The position numbers and the translations under genes are program-made. A stretch of 64,000 nucleotides of DNA from Micromonospora sp. WMMD1082 (GTDB lineage Bacteria; Actinomycetota; Actinomycetes; Mycobacteriales; Micromonosporaceae). Shown here in pieces: positions 1 to 9,848 of the stretch. Location of the stretch: the NCBI RefSeq assembly GCF_029626175.1, contig NZ_JARUBM010000002.1:2046001-2110000 (forward strand), read 5' to 3'. The number at the start of each line of letters is the position of its first letter. Positions within the stretch are counted from its first letter, which is position 1. The notes under the pieces are model-generated. The model did no database searches, had not been told where the DNA came from, and saw nothing but the letters and a program-made list of their open reading frames with translations.

Positions 1-446
1 AGCCGCAGGTAGCGGTGGGCCGGGTGCTCGTGATGCAGCGCGGTGGAGAGGATCAGCGCGTCCAGCGCCACGGTGCCCGAGTGGTTGCCGACGATCAGCC
101 CCGCCCCGTCGGCCGACACGTTCTCCAGGCCGGTGACCTCCGTACGGAACCAGTCCCGGTAGAGCCGGCGTAGCAGCGGGTGGAAGACCCCCTCGGTCAG
201 CTCCGGGTCGAAGCCGAACTCGTCCACCTCGTAGTCGCCGGCCAGTCGCCGGCGCAGGAAGGCGAGGCCGCCGGCGACCCGACGGTCCCAGACGTCGCCC
301 GGCTGCTCCGCCACGGCGGGCGCGGACGGCCCGGTCGGGTGGTGCCCGTTGCGCCGCGCCGGGTCCGCGTCGTGCGCGACGGCCGGGGGTACGGCGTACC
401 GGTCGTCGAGGCGGGCCTCGTCATGCCGCTCCTCCGGCCCGGTCAC
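1..446 (-). CDS. Lysophospholipid acyltransferase family protein, 3' end cut by window edge
   Basis: A reading frame starts at a GTG whose GTGA overlaps the stop of the upstream epimerase and runs off the window start, so about 148 N-terminal codons are present. The end of this stretch carries the PlsC-type motif H-S-G-T-V-A-L-D (the HX4D acyltransferase motif) preceded by VSADGAGLIVGN. The first ~75 residues are a low-complexity, charged leader. PlsC enzymes move acyl chains onto lysophosphatidic acid or similar acceptors at the membrane. The catalytic motif is seen; the specific acceptor cannot be told. Overlap with the epimerase implies translational coupling. Confidence 0.8.
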   Translation of the reverse strand, partial: MTGPEERHDEARLDDRYAVPPAVAHDADPARRNGHHPTGPSAPAVAEQPGDVWDRRVAGGLAFLRRRLAGDYEVDEFGFDPELTEGVFHPLLRRLYRDWFRTEVTGLENVSADGAGLIVGNHSGTVALDALILSTALHHEHPAHRYLR

Positions 447-1516
447 GACCGCTCCCGCACGGCGGTGCGGACCTGCCGGATGTGGTCGAGCACCAACCGC
501 TCGGCGGCGGCCAACTGTTCCCGGGTGACCACGGCACGACCCTGGTGGGCGCGGATGAAGTCGTCGAAGGCGGCCGCGGTGGACCGGGGGGTGAAGGCGT
601 ACTCCCGCTCCAGCCGGGAGATGTCCACCACCCGGCCGTGCACGAAGAGATCGACCTGGTCCAGGCCGTAGCGGCCGAAGCCCATGGTCCGGGCGAGCGC
701 GACGGCGCCGGAGAGGCCCGGTTCCAGCACGGGCACGGCGACCCGGCCCGCCCGGCGGATCGCCTGGGACAGCGCGAGCACCCCGGGCCCGGCGACGTTG
801 AAGGTGCCCGGATGATCCTCGACGACCGACCGGTGCAGCACCTCCAACGCGTCGTCGAAGTGCAGGAACTGCAACCGGGCGTCCCGGCCGAAGATGGTGG
901 GCACCACCGGCTGGGAGAAGTACCGGGTCAGCGTGGTGTCCGCCGTCGAACCGATGAACGGCGCGAATCGCAGCACGGTGGCGGTGACGTCGCTGCGCCG
1001 GCGACGGAAGCCCCGGACGTACCCCTCGATGTCGAGGATGTCGCGGCCGAAACCGCCGCGCGGCACCTCGCGCGGCTCGGTCTCCTCGGTGAAGACCGCC
1101 GGATCGCGGAACGAGGCACCGTACGCCGCGGTGGAGGAGCGGACCACGATCTTGCGGAGCCGTGGCGCCCGCTGGCAGGCGGCGAGCAGTTGCATGGTGC
1201 CGATGACGTTCTGCTCCTTCATCGCCGCCCGACCGCCGTGCTGCGGATCGGGGGCGCTGACGAGAGCCAGGTGCACCACCGTGTCCACGTCGAGATCGGC
1301 GAGCAGACCACCGACCGACCCGGCATCGACGTGGATCCGTTCGACCTGGTCGAGCAGGCCGCCGATCTCCGCTCCCGGCTCCGGCAGGTCAATGCCGATG
1401 ACCCGGTCGATCCGCGGGTCGGCGGCGAGCCGTGCGGCGACATGCGCACCGAGGTAGCGACTGACCCCGGTCACGACGACGACCCCCGGAGGGCTCGGCG
1501 AGCCACCGGGGGTCAT
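443..1516 (-). CDS. NAD-dependent epimerase/dehydratase family protein
   Basis: This is an extended SDR of 357 residues. The N-terminal Rossmann motif is VVVTGVSRYLGAHVA, followed by a fold-typical acidic loop and a VVRSSTAAYG stretch near the active-site Ser. The start was placed at the ATG giving MTPGGSPSPP, because the longer open frame would run back through the ribosomal protein gene. Its stop overlaps the GTG of the acyltransferase, so the two are probably one operon, and a lipid or cell-envelope role is possible. The substrate is not predictable from sequence alone. Confidence 0.8.
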   Translation of the reverse strand: MTPGGSPSPPGVVVVTGVSRYLGAHVAARLAADPRIDRVIGIDLPEPGAEIGGLLDQVERIHVDAGSVGGLLADLDVDTVVHLALVSAPDPQHGGRAAMKEQNVIGTMQLLAACQRAPRLRKIVVRSSTAAYGASFRDPAVFTEETEPREVPRGGFGRDILDIEGYVRGFRRRRSDVTATVLRFAPFIGSTADTTLTRYFSQPVVPTIFGRDARLQFLHFDDALEVLHRSVVEDHPGTFNVAGPGVLALSQAIRRAGRVAVPVLEPGLSGAVALARTMGFGRYGLDQVDLFVHGRVVDISRLEREYAFTPRSTAAAFDDFIRAHQGRAVVTREQLAAAERLVLDHIRQVRTAVRERS

Positions 1517-1601
1517 GTCTGGCACCTGCCCCGGCAGGTGGGACCGAGCCCGGGTAGCCACGGCCTGATCACCTGAGCCTCCGAGGGTCGACAGTTGGCG
1601 A

Positions 1602-1638
1602 GTGACGGACGCCGGACCCGAGGCCCGGCATCCGTCAC
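1602..1638 (-). terminator. Hairpin overlapping the stop of the bS22 gene
   Basis: GTGACGGA-c-GCCGG pairs with CCGGC-a-TCCGTCAC around a 9-nt loop, giving 13 paired bases with one mismatch. It covers the last codon and stop of the bS22 gene and has no long T-tract, as is common in high-GC actinobacteria. It probably separates the ribosomal protein transcript from the epimerase. Confidence 0.5.
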
Positions 1639-1736
1639 TTGCCGAGACGGCGACGCTGGACGCGGGTCTTGCGCAGCAGCTTGCGGTGCTTCTTCTTAGC
1701 CATGCGCTTGCGGCGCTTCTTGACCACCGAGCCCAT
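1635..1736 (-). CDS. 30S ribosomal protein bS22 (AURKAIP1/COX24 domain)
   Basis: A 33-residue, extremely basic protein beginning [19 protein letters not shown] and ending VQRRRLGK. Length and composition match the actinobacterial small-subunit protein bS22, which shares the AURKAIP1/COX24 domain with mitochondrial proteins. The open frame extends about 38 codons further upstream, but the ATG at MGSVVKK is the family start. It lies downstream of bldC on the same strand with a 222-bp gap. Confidence 0.93.
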   Translation of the reverse strand: MGSVVKKRRKRMAKKKHRKLLRKTRVQRRRLGK

Positions 1737-1958
1737 ACGAAAGCCTTTCGATGCAACGTGCGGCGCGACCGGGAGGACACCACGAACCCGTGGCGTCGGC
1801 GACCGCTTACGGACAGGGACCGGACCGGCGGGATGGGCGGCAGAGCGCACCAGCGGTCACGATCGGAGTCCAGCGTAGCGGGGATGCGTCAGCAGGACCA
1901 ACGGGCCCCCGGTCGATGCCCGTTCACCGGGTCTGTGGCGACCCGGACCGCACGCGGG

Positions 1959-2168
1959 TCAGGCGGTCTCCTGGAAGGCGCCGCGGAGATACTCGTGCAC
2001 CGCGTGTTCGGGCACCCGGAACGACCTGCCCACCCGCACGGCGGTCAGCTCACCGCTGTGCACCAGGCGGTAGACGGTCATCTTCGACACCCGCATGACC
2101 GTCGCCACCTCGGCGACGGTCAGGAACTTGACCTCCGACAGCCGACCGTCGGACTGCGACCCGGCCAT
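1959..2168 (-). CDS. bldC: BldC-type MerR-like DNA-binding protein
   Basis: A 69-residue single-domain protein: FLTVAEVATVMRVSKMTVYR followed by LVHSGELTAVRVGRSFRVPE, the winged HTH of the BldC/excisionase class. In Streptomyces BldC is a small MerR-like regulator that binds cooperatively to direct repeats and delays entry into sporulation. Size, domain and position beside bS22 all fit. No effector domain is present. A role in developmental timing is inferred from the family. Confidence 0.93.
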   Translation of the reverse strand: MAGSQSDGRLSEVKFLTVAEVATVMRVSKMTVYRLVHSGELTAVRVGRSFRVPEHAVHEYLRGAFQETA

Positions 2169-2313
2169 GGCTCACCCGACCCATCCCATGCCCGGCGCGT
2201 GCCGCCACACGGGTCCTCCCGCGCGGCCGGCGACGCGCGTGTTACCAGTACGGTAGCGGGACGGCTGTGACCGGCGCGATCCCTTCCTGCAACTGATCAT
2301 GGTTCGACTCGGG

Positions 2314-2340
2314 CCCGATGGGGAAAAACCCCTGGTCGGG
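2314..2340 (-). terminator. Candidate terminator after the ABC export operon
   Basis: CCCGA-t-GGGG-AAAAA-CCCC-tgg-TCGGG forms a short stem with a bulge, about 55 bp past the permease stop. On the minus strand the loop reads TTTTT. The rest of the 226-bp gap should hold the bldC promoter; I see no gene there. Confidence 0.35.
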
Positions 2341-2394
2341 TGCCGTACGCGGAATTTTGGCGACGATCAACCTCGGCCGCCGGTATCGCGGGGT

Positions 2395-3575
2395 TCACTC
2401 GGCGCGCAGGGCGACCACCGGGTCGAGCCGGCCGGCCCGCTGGGCGGGCACCACCCCGAAGACGATCCCGACCGCCGCGGACACGCCGAACGCCAGTGCC
2501 AGCGACCACCAGGTCACCGCCGCCGGGATGGGCGAGAGGGCGGCCACCAGCAGCGCGCCGCCCACGCCGAGGGCCATCCCGGTCAGCCCGCCGACCGAGG
2601 TCAGCAGCACCGCCTCCAGCAGGAACTGCACCCCGATGTCGCGGGGGCGGGCACCGACCGCCTTGCGCAGCCCGATCTCCCGGGTCCGCTCGCGTACCGA
2701 GACGAGCATGATGTTGGAGACGCCGACGCCGCCGACGAGCAGCGAGATGCCCGCGATCGCGGCCAGTACGCCGGTCAGGATGCCGAGGATGTCGCCCAGC
2801 ACGCCGAGGATCTGTTCCTGGGTGACGGCACTGAACTCGGTACCCGGGTGACGGCCGTTCAGCTCCGCCACGATCCGCTCGCCCAGCTCGTCGATCCGCT
2901 CCCGGTCCGGCGCCTTCACCGCGATCGCGTCGACCCGCTGGGTGCCGTAGAGCCGCTGGGCCGCCGTCACCGGGATGTGCACCTCGTCGTCCCGGTCGAC
3001 GCCGAGGCTCTGCCCCAGCGGCACGAAGACGCCGATCACCCGGAAGCGGACCCCGGCCACGTTGATCTGCTGGCCGACCGCCTCGCGGTCGGGGAAGAGG
3101 GAGCGGGCGACCGCGTCGCCGAGCACCGCGACCCGGCGGCCGGTGTCCACGTCGGAGCGGGTCAGGTACCGGCCCCGGGCCAGTTCCCGGGCGAAGACGG
3201 TGGGGGTGCTCTCCAGCACCCCCTGGACGGTGGTGAAGTCCTCCCGGGTGCCGGCCCGTACGGTCGCGCCGGAGGCGACCGTCACCGCCACCCGGTTCGG
3301 GTCGCCGACCACCCGGCCGACGGCGTCGACGTCCTGCAGGGTCAGCGGGGAGACCGCCGGCGCGGAGCCCACGTCGAGTCGCCCCGGCACCACCAGCAGC
3401 AGGTTCGAGCCCAGGCCCTCCACCTGCTGCTCGACCTTCTGCTTGGTGCCGGTGCCGATGGCCACCAGCAGCACCACGGAGGCCACCCCGATGACCACCC
3501 CGAGCATGGTCAGCGCGCTGCGCAACCGGTTGGCCCGCAGCGCGTCCCACGCCACCCGCCACGCCTCGGCCAACC

Positions 3576-3579
<4 letters not shown>
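2395..3579 (-). CDS. ABC transporter permease, MacB/FtsX type
   Basis: A 394-residue permease. It has one N-terminal membrane segment (LTMLGVVIGVASVVLLVAIG), a roughly 210-residue extracellular MacB-like periplasmic core domain, and three C-terminal membrane segments with the FtsX motif NIMLVSVRERTREIGLRKAVG. Its start overlaps the ATPase stop by 4 bp (ATGA), and adaptor, ATPase and permease form one operon. MacB-type systems export lipoproteins, antimicrobial peptides or macrolides; the substrate here is unknown. Confidence 0.88.
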
Positions 3580-4333
<754 letters not shown>

Positions 4334-4337
<4 letters not shown>

Positions 4338-5719
4338 CCGACCTCCTGGCCCTCGCGGACCTGATCGGTGCCGCGCACCACGATCCGGTCGCCGGCCTGC
4401 ACCCCGTCGACGATCTGCACCAGATCCTGACCCTGCACGCCGACGGTGACCGCCGCCCGGTCGGCCCGGCCGTCCCGGACCAGCCAGACCGTGTCCCGCC
4501 CGTCTACGGAGAAGACCGCCGACGCGGGCACGGTCACCGCGTCCGCCTCCTCCCGGACCCGCAGCCGCAGCACCGCGTTCATCCCCGGGCGCGGCGTCGG
4601 CGCGGGCTCGGCCTCGCCGAACCGACCGGCACCGAGGGTGAGCCGGACCCGGTAGCTCACCCCGCCCCGGGCCGAGGTGCTGGGCAGCACGTCGATCGAG
4701 CGGACGGTGGCCTCGTACGTGGCGCCGGTGACCGCGTCCAACTCGACCGTGCCGGTGAGCCCGGCCCGGACGAGCAGTACGTCGGTCTCGTCGACCTCGG
4801 CCAGCAGGCCCAACTCGCGGGTGTCCACCACGGTCAGCACGGGAGTGCCGGCGGTGACCCGGCCGCCCACCGGGACGGCGGTGTCCACGCCCGGCGGCGG
4901 TCCCGCCGGCGCGCCGAGCGCCTCCGGGCCGATCCCGGCCGGCAGTCCACCCGACTCCAGCAGCCCGCCGAGCGCGCCGGTCGAGCCGCCGGCGCTGACC
5001 CCGCCCGGCTGCACGACCCCGGCGATCGGGGCGCGCAGGGTCAGCGCGTCCACCGTCGCCTTGGCCAGGTCGTACGCCTGCTGCGCCTGGAGCCGTTGCG
5101 CGGTGGCGAGCGCGTCGACGGCGGAGTTCAGGTTGCGTACGCCGCGCTGCACCTCGCGTACCGCCCGGTCGGCGGTGCGCGCGGCGGCATCGTACTGCCG
5201 CTGCGCGGCCTCGACCTGGGTGAGCAGCGCCTTTCGCAGCTCCGGATCGCTGATCTTCGCCGCCGCGGCGCGGGCGGCGGCGTGCGCCTCGCCGGCCGCC
5301 CGGTCGGTGCCCCGCAGGGAACCGGCGAGATTGCCGCCCCCGCCGCCACCGGCCCGCTTGGCGGCGGCCAGGGCGGCGCGCGCCTGGCGGAGCCGCTCCC
5401 GCGCCGACGGCGAGTTGATCACGGCGAGCACCTGGCCGCGCGTGACCCGCTGGCCCGGCTCGACGCGGAGACGACCCAGCGTGCCGTCGGCGGGAGCGGT
5501 GAGGGTGGCCGCGGCTCGGGCGGTCACCGTGGCCGGGGCATCGATCTCCTCGGCCACCGGTGCCCGCGCCGCCGAGGCGAGTGCGATCGACGGCTCGTCG
5601 CCGCCACAGGAGGCGGCACTGGTGAGGATCAGGACGGCGACGGCGAGCAGGGCGGTGAGCAGGCGGGGCCGCGTGACTGCGGGCAGCCGCGGCGAGTGGG
5701 TGCGGCGCACGCGACACAT
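4334..5719 (-). CDS. Efflux adaptor, HlyD/MacA-like, membrane- or lipid-anchored
   Basis: A 461-residue protein with an N-terminal hydrophobic segment (LLTALLAVAVLILTSAASC) whose Cys may be lipidated, a lipoyl/barrel-sandwich half (GTLGRLRVEPGQRVTRGQVL), a long Ala/Arg-rich coiled-coil hairpin, a second lipoyl half and C-terminal beta-barrel domains. This is the periplasmic-adaptor layout, used in Gram-positives with MacB-type pumps. It is the first gene of the three-gene operon. A near-N-terminal GTG is an alternative start. Confidence 0.85.
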
Positions 5720-5759
5720 GCTACGAGCCCGCGTCGACCGGCGGCGACGCGCCGCCCGG

Positions 5760-7298
5760 TCAGCGCACTGCCGCGCGGATGGACGCGACGCACTCCTTCC
5801 GCAGCTTGGCCCAGCTCTCGCCGAAGATCTCCTCGGAGGTCTGTGCCGGCAACCGCAGGTCGTGCACCACCGCCTTGAAGAAGGCGTACGCCCGTTCCTC
5901 GCCGAAGCGGTCGACCAGGTGCCGGAAGGCGAGGTAGGCGATCCCGTATCTGGCCGTCACCTGGTCGTCCGACGCGTCATCGGCGGGCATGAGATTGTCC
6001 AGCTTGCCGTTCCAGTCGCCCTTCACCAGCCGACGGGTGGGCACCAGCCCCTCGTACCGGGTGACCGACTGGCCGTCGGCGCCCGCGTGCTCGGCCAAGC
6101 CCTCGATCAGCCACCAGGCCGAGTCGTCCCAGTAGCTGTTGTCGGGCAGCGAGGCGGCGTGGGCCAGCTCGTGCCGGAGCAACTCGTCCAGCGCGGGACC
6201 GTAGCCGAGCGTCTCGGGCGCCAGCACGACCTCGTGATGACCGCCGCCGACGTTGACCGCGTACCCGGCGCCCCACTCCGGTTGGTCGCCGCCGTACCAG
6301 CGCGCCCACTCCTTCGGCCCGGCGTAGAAGATGCGGTACCGGTCGGGTGGCGCACCGGCCACGACGTACGCATCGGCCACCTTCGCCGCCGCCTCGGCCC
6401 GCTTCAACAGGGCCGGCAGCCGGTCGCGGTGCGCCGGGGTGCTGGCCACGACGACGCGCTTGCCCACCTTGACGGCCAGGTCGCTGACCTCCCAGGGCAG
6501 GACGCCGGGCTGCCCGTTGAAGCGGCCGTTCACATACGGCGAGGACTTCGACTTCGCCAACGCGAGCAGCCGGGGCTCCGCACCGTCCCGCCACCGGGTC
6601 TCGACGATCATCGGGCTGGGTTGACAGTCCGGTACGACGAAGCAGAACTGGAACTCGACCGGCAACCGCCACTCCCCCGCCCGACCGGCCGAGGTGGGCA
6701 GGCCGCTCGGGCGTCCCTGCCAGTGGGTCACGCGTAGCGCCCTGAGCGCGTCGAACCGGCGGCGCAGCTCGGTGCGCACGGCCGGTGCCGCGACCGCGAC
6801 GAATCCGGACCGGTCCCCGTCGAGCAGCGCGGTGGCCTGTTTGTCGAGCTGCGCGGTGATCCGTTCGGCCACCTGCCGAGCGGCGAGGGTGGTCGGGTTC
6901 TCCGTCGGCGAGGCGGCCGTGGCGGGCTTGCCCCCGTCCGCGTTCCGCAGCGCCCCGGTCAGCAGCACCGCGGGGACGCCCGCGGTCAGCACCAGCACGA
7001 CCGCGACCAGCGCGGCCCAGAGCGGCCAGCGCCGGCGCCGGGCGGGTACCGGATCGGTGGTCACCGCCGCCGTCCCGGCTTCCCCGGCCGTCCCGGCTTC
7101 CCCGGCCGTCCCGGCTTCCCCGGCCGTCCCGGCTTCCCCGGCCGTCCCGGCTTCCCCGGCCAGTGCGGGCCAGATCGGTGCCGGCTCGATCGGTGCCGGC
7201 TGGTCGTCGGCTAGGGGCTCGGTCGCTGCCGGATGGTCGTCGGCTACGGGTTCGGTCGGTGCTGGCTGGTCGTCGGCTGCGGGGCCCCCGTTGGTCAC
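5760..7298 (-). CDS. Membrane-anchored peptidase MA-like protein (HExxH)
   Basis: A 512-residue protein. The Pro/Ala/Thr-rich cytoplasmic N-terminus includes a run of AGEAGT repeats, then comes one membrane segment (WAALVAVVLVLTAGVPAVLL). The extracellular region has a SnoaL/NTF2-like stretch followed by a gluzincin motif LRHELAHAAS, with a downstream WLIEGLAEHAG Glu ligand. This is the peptidase MA-like (M1-related) arrangement. The zinc site is visible; proteolysis is a family inference. It is separated by 40 bp from the efflux adaptor and could be co-transcribed with it. Confidence 0.72.
   Translation of the reverse strand: MTNGGPAADDQPAPTEPVADDHPAATEPLADDQPAPIEPAPIWPALAGEAGTAGEAGTAGEAGTAGEAGTAGEAGTAAVTTDPVPARRRRWPLWAALVAVVLVLTAGVPAVLLTGALRNADGGKPATAASPTENPTTLAARQVAERITAQLDKQATALLDGDRSGFVAVAAPAVRTELRRRFDALRALRVTHWQGRPSGLPTSAGRAGEWRLPVEFQFCFVVPDCQPSPMIVETRWRDGAEPRLLALAKSKSSPYVNGRFNGQPGVLPWEVSDLAVKVGKRVVVASTPAHRDRLPALLKRAEAAAKVADAYVVAGAPPDRYRIFYAGPKEWARWYGGDQPEWGAGYAVNVGGGHHEVVLAPETLGYGPALDELLRHELAHAASLPDNSYWDDSAWWLIEGLAEHAGADGQSVTRYEGLVPTRRLVKGDWNGKLDNLMPADDASDDQVTARYGIAYLAFRHLVDRFGEERAYAFFKAVVHDLRLPAQTSEEIFGESWAKLRKECVASIRAAVR
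7072..7161. repeat. Five perfect 18-bp tandem repeats inside the peptidase-like gene
   Basis: The unit GTCCCGGCTTCCCCGGCC occurs five times head to tail without a mismatch and encodes AGEAGT on the minus strand. The unit length is a multiple of three, so copy-number change would alter only the length of the cytoplasmic linker. Perfect identity suggests recent expansion by slippage. Confidence 0.95.
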
Positions 7299-7365
7299 CG
7301 GCGAAGGGTACGGCCCGTACCGGCATCAGCGAAAGTCCACATCGGAGCACGCCCCGGTCCGGGAG

Positions 7366-7956
7366 TCAGTCCGGGCCGATCTCCTCCTCCGGCGTGGGCC
7401 ACGAGCGGAACGCGACGCTCAGGGCGGAGATCATCCGGTCGAAGGAGCGGTCGACCTCGCGGGGCAGGCCGAAGTCACCGGCCGCCTCCAGCGAGACAAA
7501 CCCGTGCACGGCGGCGCGGAACATCCGGACCGCGTCCACCGCGGCGTCGCCGCCGATGCCGTACCCCCGCAGGATGGCGTAGACGACGCCGACCGCACGC
7601 TCCCCGGCGGCCAGGTGCGCCGGGTCGGCCGGGTCCGGCACCCGCTGGGTGGCCGGATAGCGGCCGGGATGCCGCCGGGCGTACGCGCGGTAGGCGGCGG
7701 CGACGGCCCGCAGTGCCTCGTCGCCGCTCCGGCCGGCGGCGGCCGTGGTCATCTCGTTGGCGATCTCGGCGGTGGCCAGCGCGGCGAGCTTCTGCCCGAG
7801 CGCGTCGGCGCCCTTGACGTGCTTGTAGAGGCTGGGCAGCGCGACGCCGAGCCGGTTGGCCAGCGCGGCGAGGGTGAGCCGGTGGTACCCGACCTCGTCG
7901 GCGAGCCGGGCCGCCTCGCGCACGACGACGTCCGGGTTGAGCCCGGCCCTAGGCAC
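7366..7956 (-). CDS. TetR/AcrR family regulator, WHG domain
   Basis: A 196-residue protein with an N-terminal HTH (LTLAALANRLGVALPSLYKH) and a C-terminal WHG-type ligand domain. The GTG start lies inside the end of the hydrolase gene (8-bp overlap), so the two are one transcript with the hydrolase first. TetR proteins usually repress their own operon, and two matching dyads sit at the hydrolase promoter. The likely ligand is a hydrolase substrate or product. Confidence 0.9.
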   Translation of the reverse strand: MPRAGLNPDVVVREAARLADEVGYHRLTLAALANRLGVALPSLYKHVKGADALGQKLAALATAEIANEMTTAAAGRSGDEALRAVAAAYRAYARRHPGRYPATQRVPDPADPAHLAAGERAVGVVYAILRGYGIGGDAAVDAVRMFRAAVHGFVSLEAAGDFGLPREVDRSFDRMISALSVAFRSWPTPEEEIGPD

Positions 7957-8749
7957 GCCCGGTCACCGCCATGAAGTCGACCAGTTCGGCCGACATCGCC
8001 GCCGGGCGGTCGGCGTGCGGATAGTGGCCGGCGTCGGTGATCATCCGCGCCTCGGCGACCTCGAAGAGCCGCCGGGCGGCCCGGGCTTCAGCGCCCGGGT
8101 CGGGGAAGTCGGGATCCTTCGTGCCCATCAGCACCAGCACCGGTTGCCGCACCTGCGGGGCGCGGGCGGTCCAGTGCGGCTCGACCGGGTGGATCACGCC
8201 GCGCACCGGCGCCATCCGGCCGGGGCGGCGCAGCGCGGCCACCATCTCCTTGCGGTACGCCGCGTCGTCGCTCGGCCGGTGCACGGGGAAGAGCGTGCGG
8301 TGGAACATCCCGAACAGCCGTGGGCTGCGCAGCACCACGTGCTGGGCCAGGCGCAGGAAGAGGCTGAGCCTCGGCTGCCCGACGAACGCGCCGACCAGCA
8401 CGATGCCGGCGACCAGTTCCGGTGCCTCGGCGGCGGCGAAGACCACGGCCGCGCCACTGGAGGAGTTGCCGACCAGGACGGCCGGGCCGCCGTCGAGGTG
8501 GCGGACCACCGCGAGCAGGTCGCCACCCACCTCCGCCGGTGCGTACGACGGCCAGCCGGCGCTGGAGTCGCCGTGCCCGCGCACGTCGACCGAGGCCACC
8601 CGGTAGCCCGCCCCGACCAGTAGCGGAATCAGATGCCGGTAGGAGTGCCGGTTCTCCCCCATGCCGTGCGAGAGGACGATCAGCGGCCCCCGCCCGTGCA
8701 CCTCGTACGCGATCCGGCCGCCGTCCCGTTCCACAAAGCTAAGCATCAT
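7949..8749 (-). CDS. Alpha/beta hydrolase
   Basis: A 266-residue hydrolase with oxyanion motif LSHGMGENRHSY, nucleophile elbow VGNSSSGAAV (G-N-S-S-S), a late Asp region (LMGTKDPDF) and catalytic His in DAGHYPHADRP. The start is set at the ATG-ATG (MMLSFVERDGG), because the -10 box TAGCTT ends 7 bases before it and no ribosome site precedes it. A TTG 36 bases upstream is open but coincides with the -35 box. It is co-transcribed with the downstream TetR gene. Confidence 0.82.
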   Translation of the reverse strand: MMLSFVERDGGRIAYEVHGRGPLIVLSHGMGENRHSYRHLIPLLVGAGYRVASVDVRGHGDSSAGWPSYAPAEVGGDLLAVVRHLDGGPAVLVGNSSSGAAVVFAAAEAPELVAGIVLVGAFVGQPRLSLFLRLAQHVVLRSPRLFGMFHRTLFPVHRPSDDAAYRKEMVAALRRPGRMAPVRGVIHPVEPHWTARAPQVRQPVLVLMGTKDPDFPDPGAEARAARRLFEVAEARMITDAGHYPHADRPAAMSAELVDFMAVTGRA

Positions 8750-8785
8750 AGCCATAAAGCTAATACTCTTAGCCAGATTCGTCAA
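8738..8785 (-). promoter_or_regulatory. Promoter of hydrolase-tetR with two operator-like dyads
   Basis: On the minus strand TTGACG (8785-8780) and TAGCTT (8762-8757) are spaced by 17 bp. Two dyads of form GCTA-N7-TAGC lie at 8759-8773 and 8738-8752, with centres exactly 21 bp apart (two helical turns) and shared flanks AAAGCTA and TAGCCA. The first overlaps the -10 box, the second the start codon. The position fits repression by the adjacent TetR protein. Confidence 0.7.
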
Positions 8786-8796
8786 GGGAACGCCGC

Positions 8797-8825
8797 GGGC
8801 CGTCGACGCGAGAGGTCGACGGCCC
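8797..8825 (-). terminator. Terminator after proline dehydrogenase
   Basis: GGGCCGTCGAC and GTCGACGGCCC form a perfect 11-bp stem with a 7-nt loop, 19 bp past the proline dehydrogenase stop and just before the hydrolase promoter. No U-tract follows. Confidence 0.75.
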
Positions 8826-8843
8826 GGATACGCGCGGGGGAAG

Positions 8844-9764
8844 CTACTTCCGGGAGGTGAGCGCCCGGGCGAAGAAGGCCAGGTTGGCGGGGCGCTCGGC
8901 GAGGCGGCGCATCAGATAGCCGTACCAGTCGTCGCCGTAGGGGACGTAGGTGCGCACCCGGTAGCCCTCCCCGACCAGACGGGCCTGCTCCTCCGGCCGG
9001 ATGCCGTAGAGCATCTGGAACTCGAAGCCGTCGGGGCTCCGGTCGAACCAGCGGGCCCGGTCCTCGCCGATGGCGATCAGGCGCGGGTCATGGGTGGCCA
9101 GCATCGGATAGCCGTCGCCGGACATCAGGATATTGAGGCAGCGGACGTAGGCCTTGTCCACCTCGCGGGCCGACTGGTAGGCCACCGACTCCGGCTCCCG
9201 GTACGCACCCTTACACAGCCGCACCCGCGACCCGGCCGGGGCCAGCTCGCGGCAGTCCGACTCGGTACGCCGCAGATACGCCTGCAGCACCGCGCCGGTG
9301 GACGGAAAATCCTTGCGGAGCTTGGCGAGGATGTCCAGGGTCGAGTCGGTGGTGGTGTGGTCCTCCATGTCCAGCGTGACCGTGGTCCCGGCCGACTCGG
9401 CGGCGGCACAGATCGCCCGCGCGTTGTCGTACGCGAGCTGCTCGTCGAATGCCTGGCCGAGCGCGGAGAGCTTCACGCTCACCTCGGCGGCGGGCGTCAG
9501 CCCCGCCTCGGCGAGCATCCGCAGCAGCGCGAGATACTCGTCCCGGGTGGCGCTGGCCTGCTCGTCGGTGACGGTGTCCTCACCGAGGTTGTCGAGGGTG
9601 ACCGCGAGACCGTCGTCGACGAGTTCGCGGGTCGCGCGCAACGCGTCGGCGGTCCTGGCGCCGGCGACGAACCGGCGCACGACGTCCCGGGAGAACGGGG
9701 CCGTCGCGACGAGCCGCTCGACCCGGGATGACCGGGAGGCGGCGAGAATGACCGTACGGAGCAT
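8844..9764 (-). CDS. Proline dehydrogenase, monofunctional
   Basis: A 306-residue TIM-barrel flavoenzyme. Diagnostic motifs include TLDMEDHT, RVRLCKGAYREPE (substrate and FAD binding) and FQMLYGIRPEEQ. It oxidises proline to pyrroline-5-carboxylate as the first step of proline catabolism. It is the short stand-alone type, without a fused P5C dehydrogenase, and no P5C dehydrogenase gene is in the window. The start follows a TACGCT box by 6 bases, pointing to a leaderless mRNA. Confidence 0.93.
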   Translation of the reverse strand: MLRTVILAASRSSRVERLVATAPFSRDVVRRFVAGARTADALRATRELVDDGLAVTLDNLGEDTVTDEQASATRDEYLALLRMLAEAGLTPAAEVSVKLSALGQAFDEQLAYDNARAICAAAESAGTTVTLDMEDHTTTDSTLDILAKLRKDFPSTGAVLQAYLRRTESDCRELAPAGSRVRLCKGAYREPESVAYQSAREVDKAYVRCLNILMSGDGYPMLATHDPRLIAIGEDRARWFDRSPDGFEFQMLYGIRPEEQARLVGEGYRVRTYVPYGDDWYGYLMRRLAERPANLAFFARALTSRK

Positions 9765-9848
9765 GAGCCGAGCGTAACGCCCGTCCGGACCCCACGTGCT
9801 GCCCAGCCCGGGGCGGCGCGGATGGCGACGATCGACTACAACGGGGGC

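Noticed and set aside
7072-7161. Possible CRISPR-like array
   Set aside because: The 18-bp units are contiguous without spacers and are in frame within a coding region, so it is a minisatellite. The 27-bp units at 52112-52269 were rejected for the same reason.
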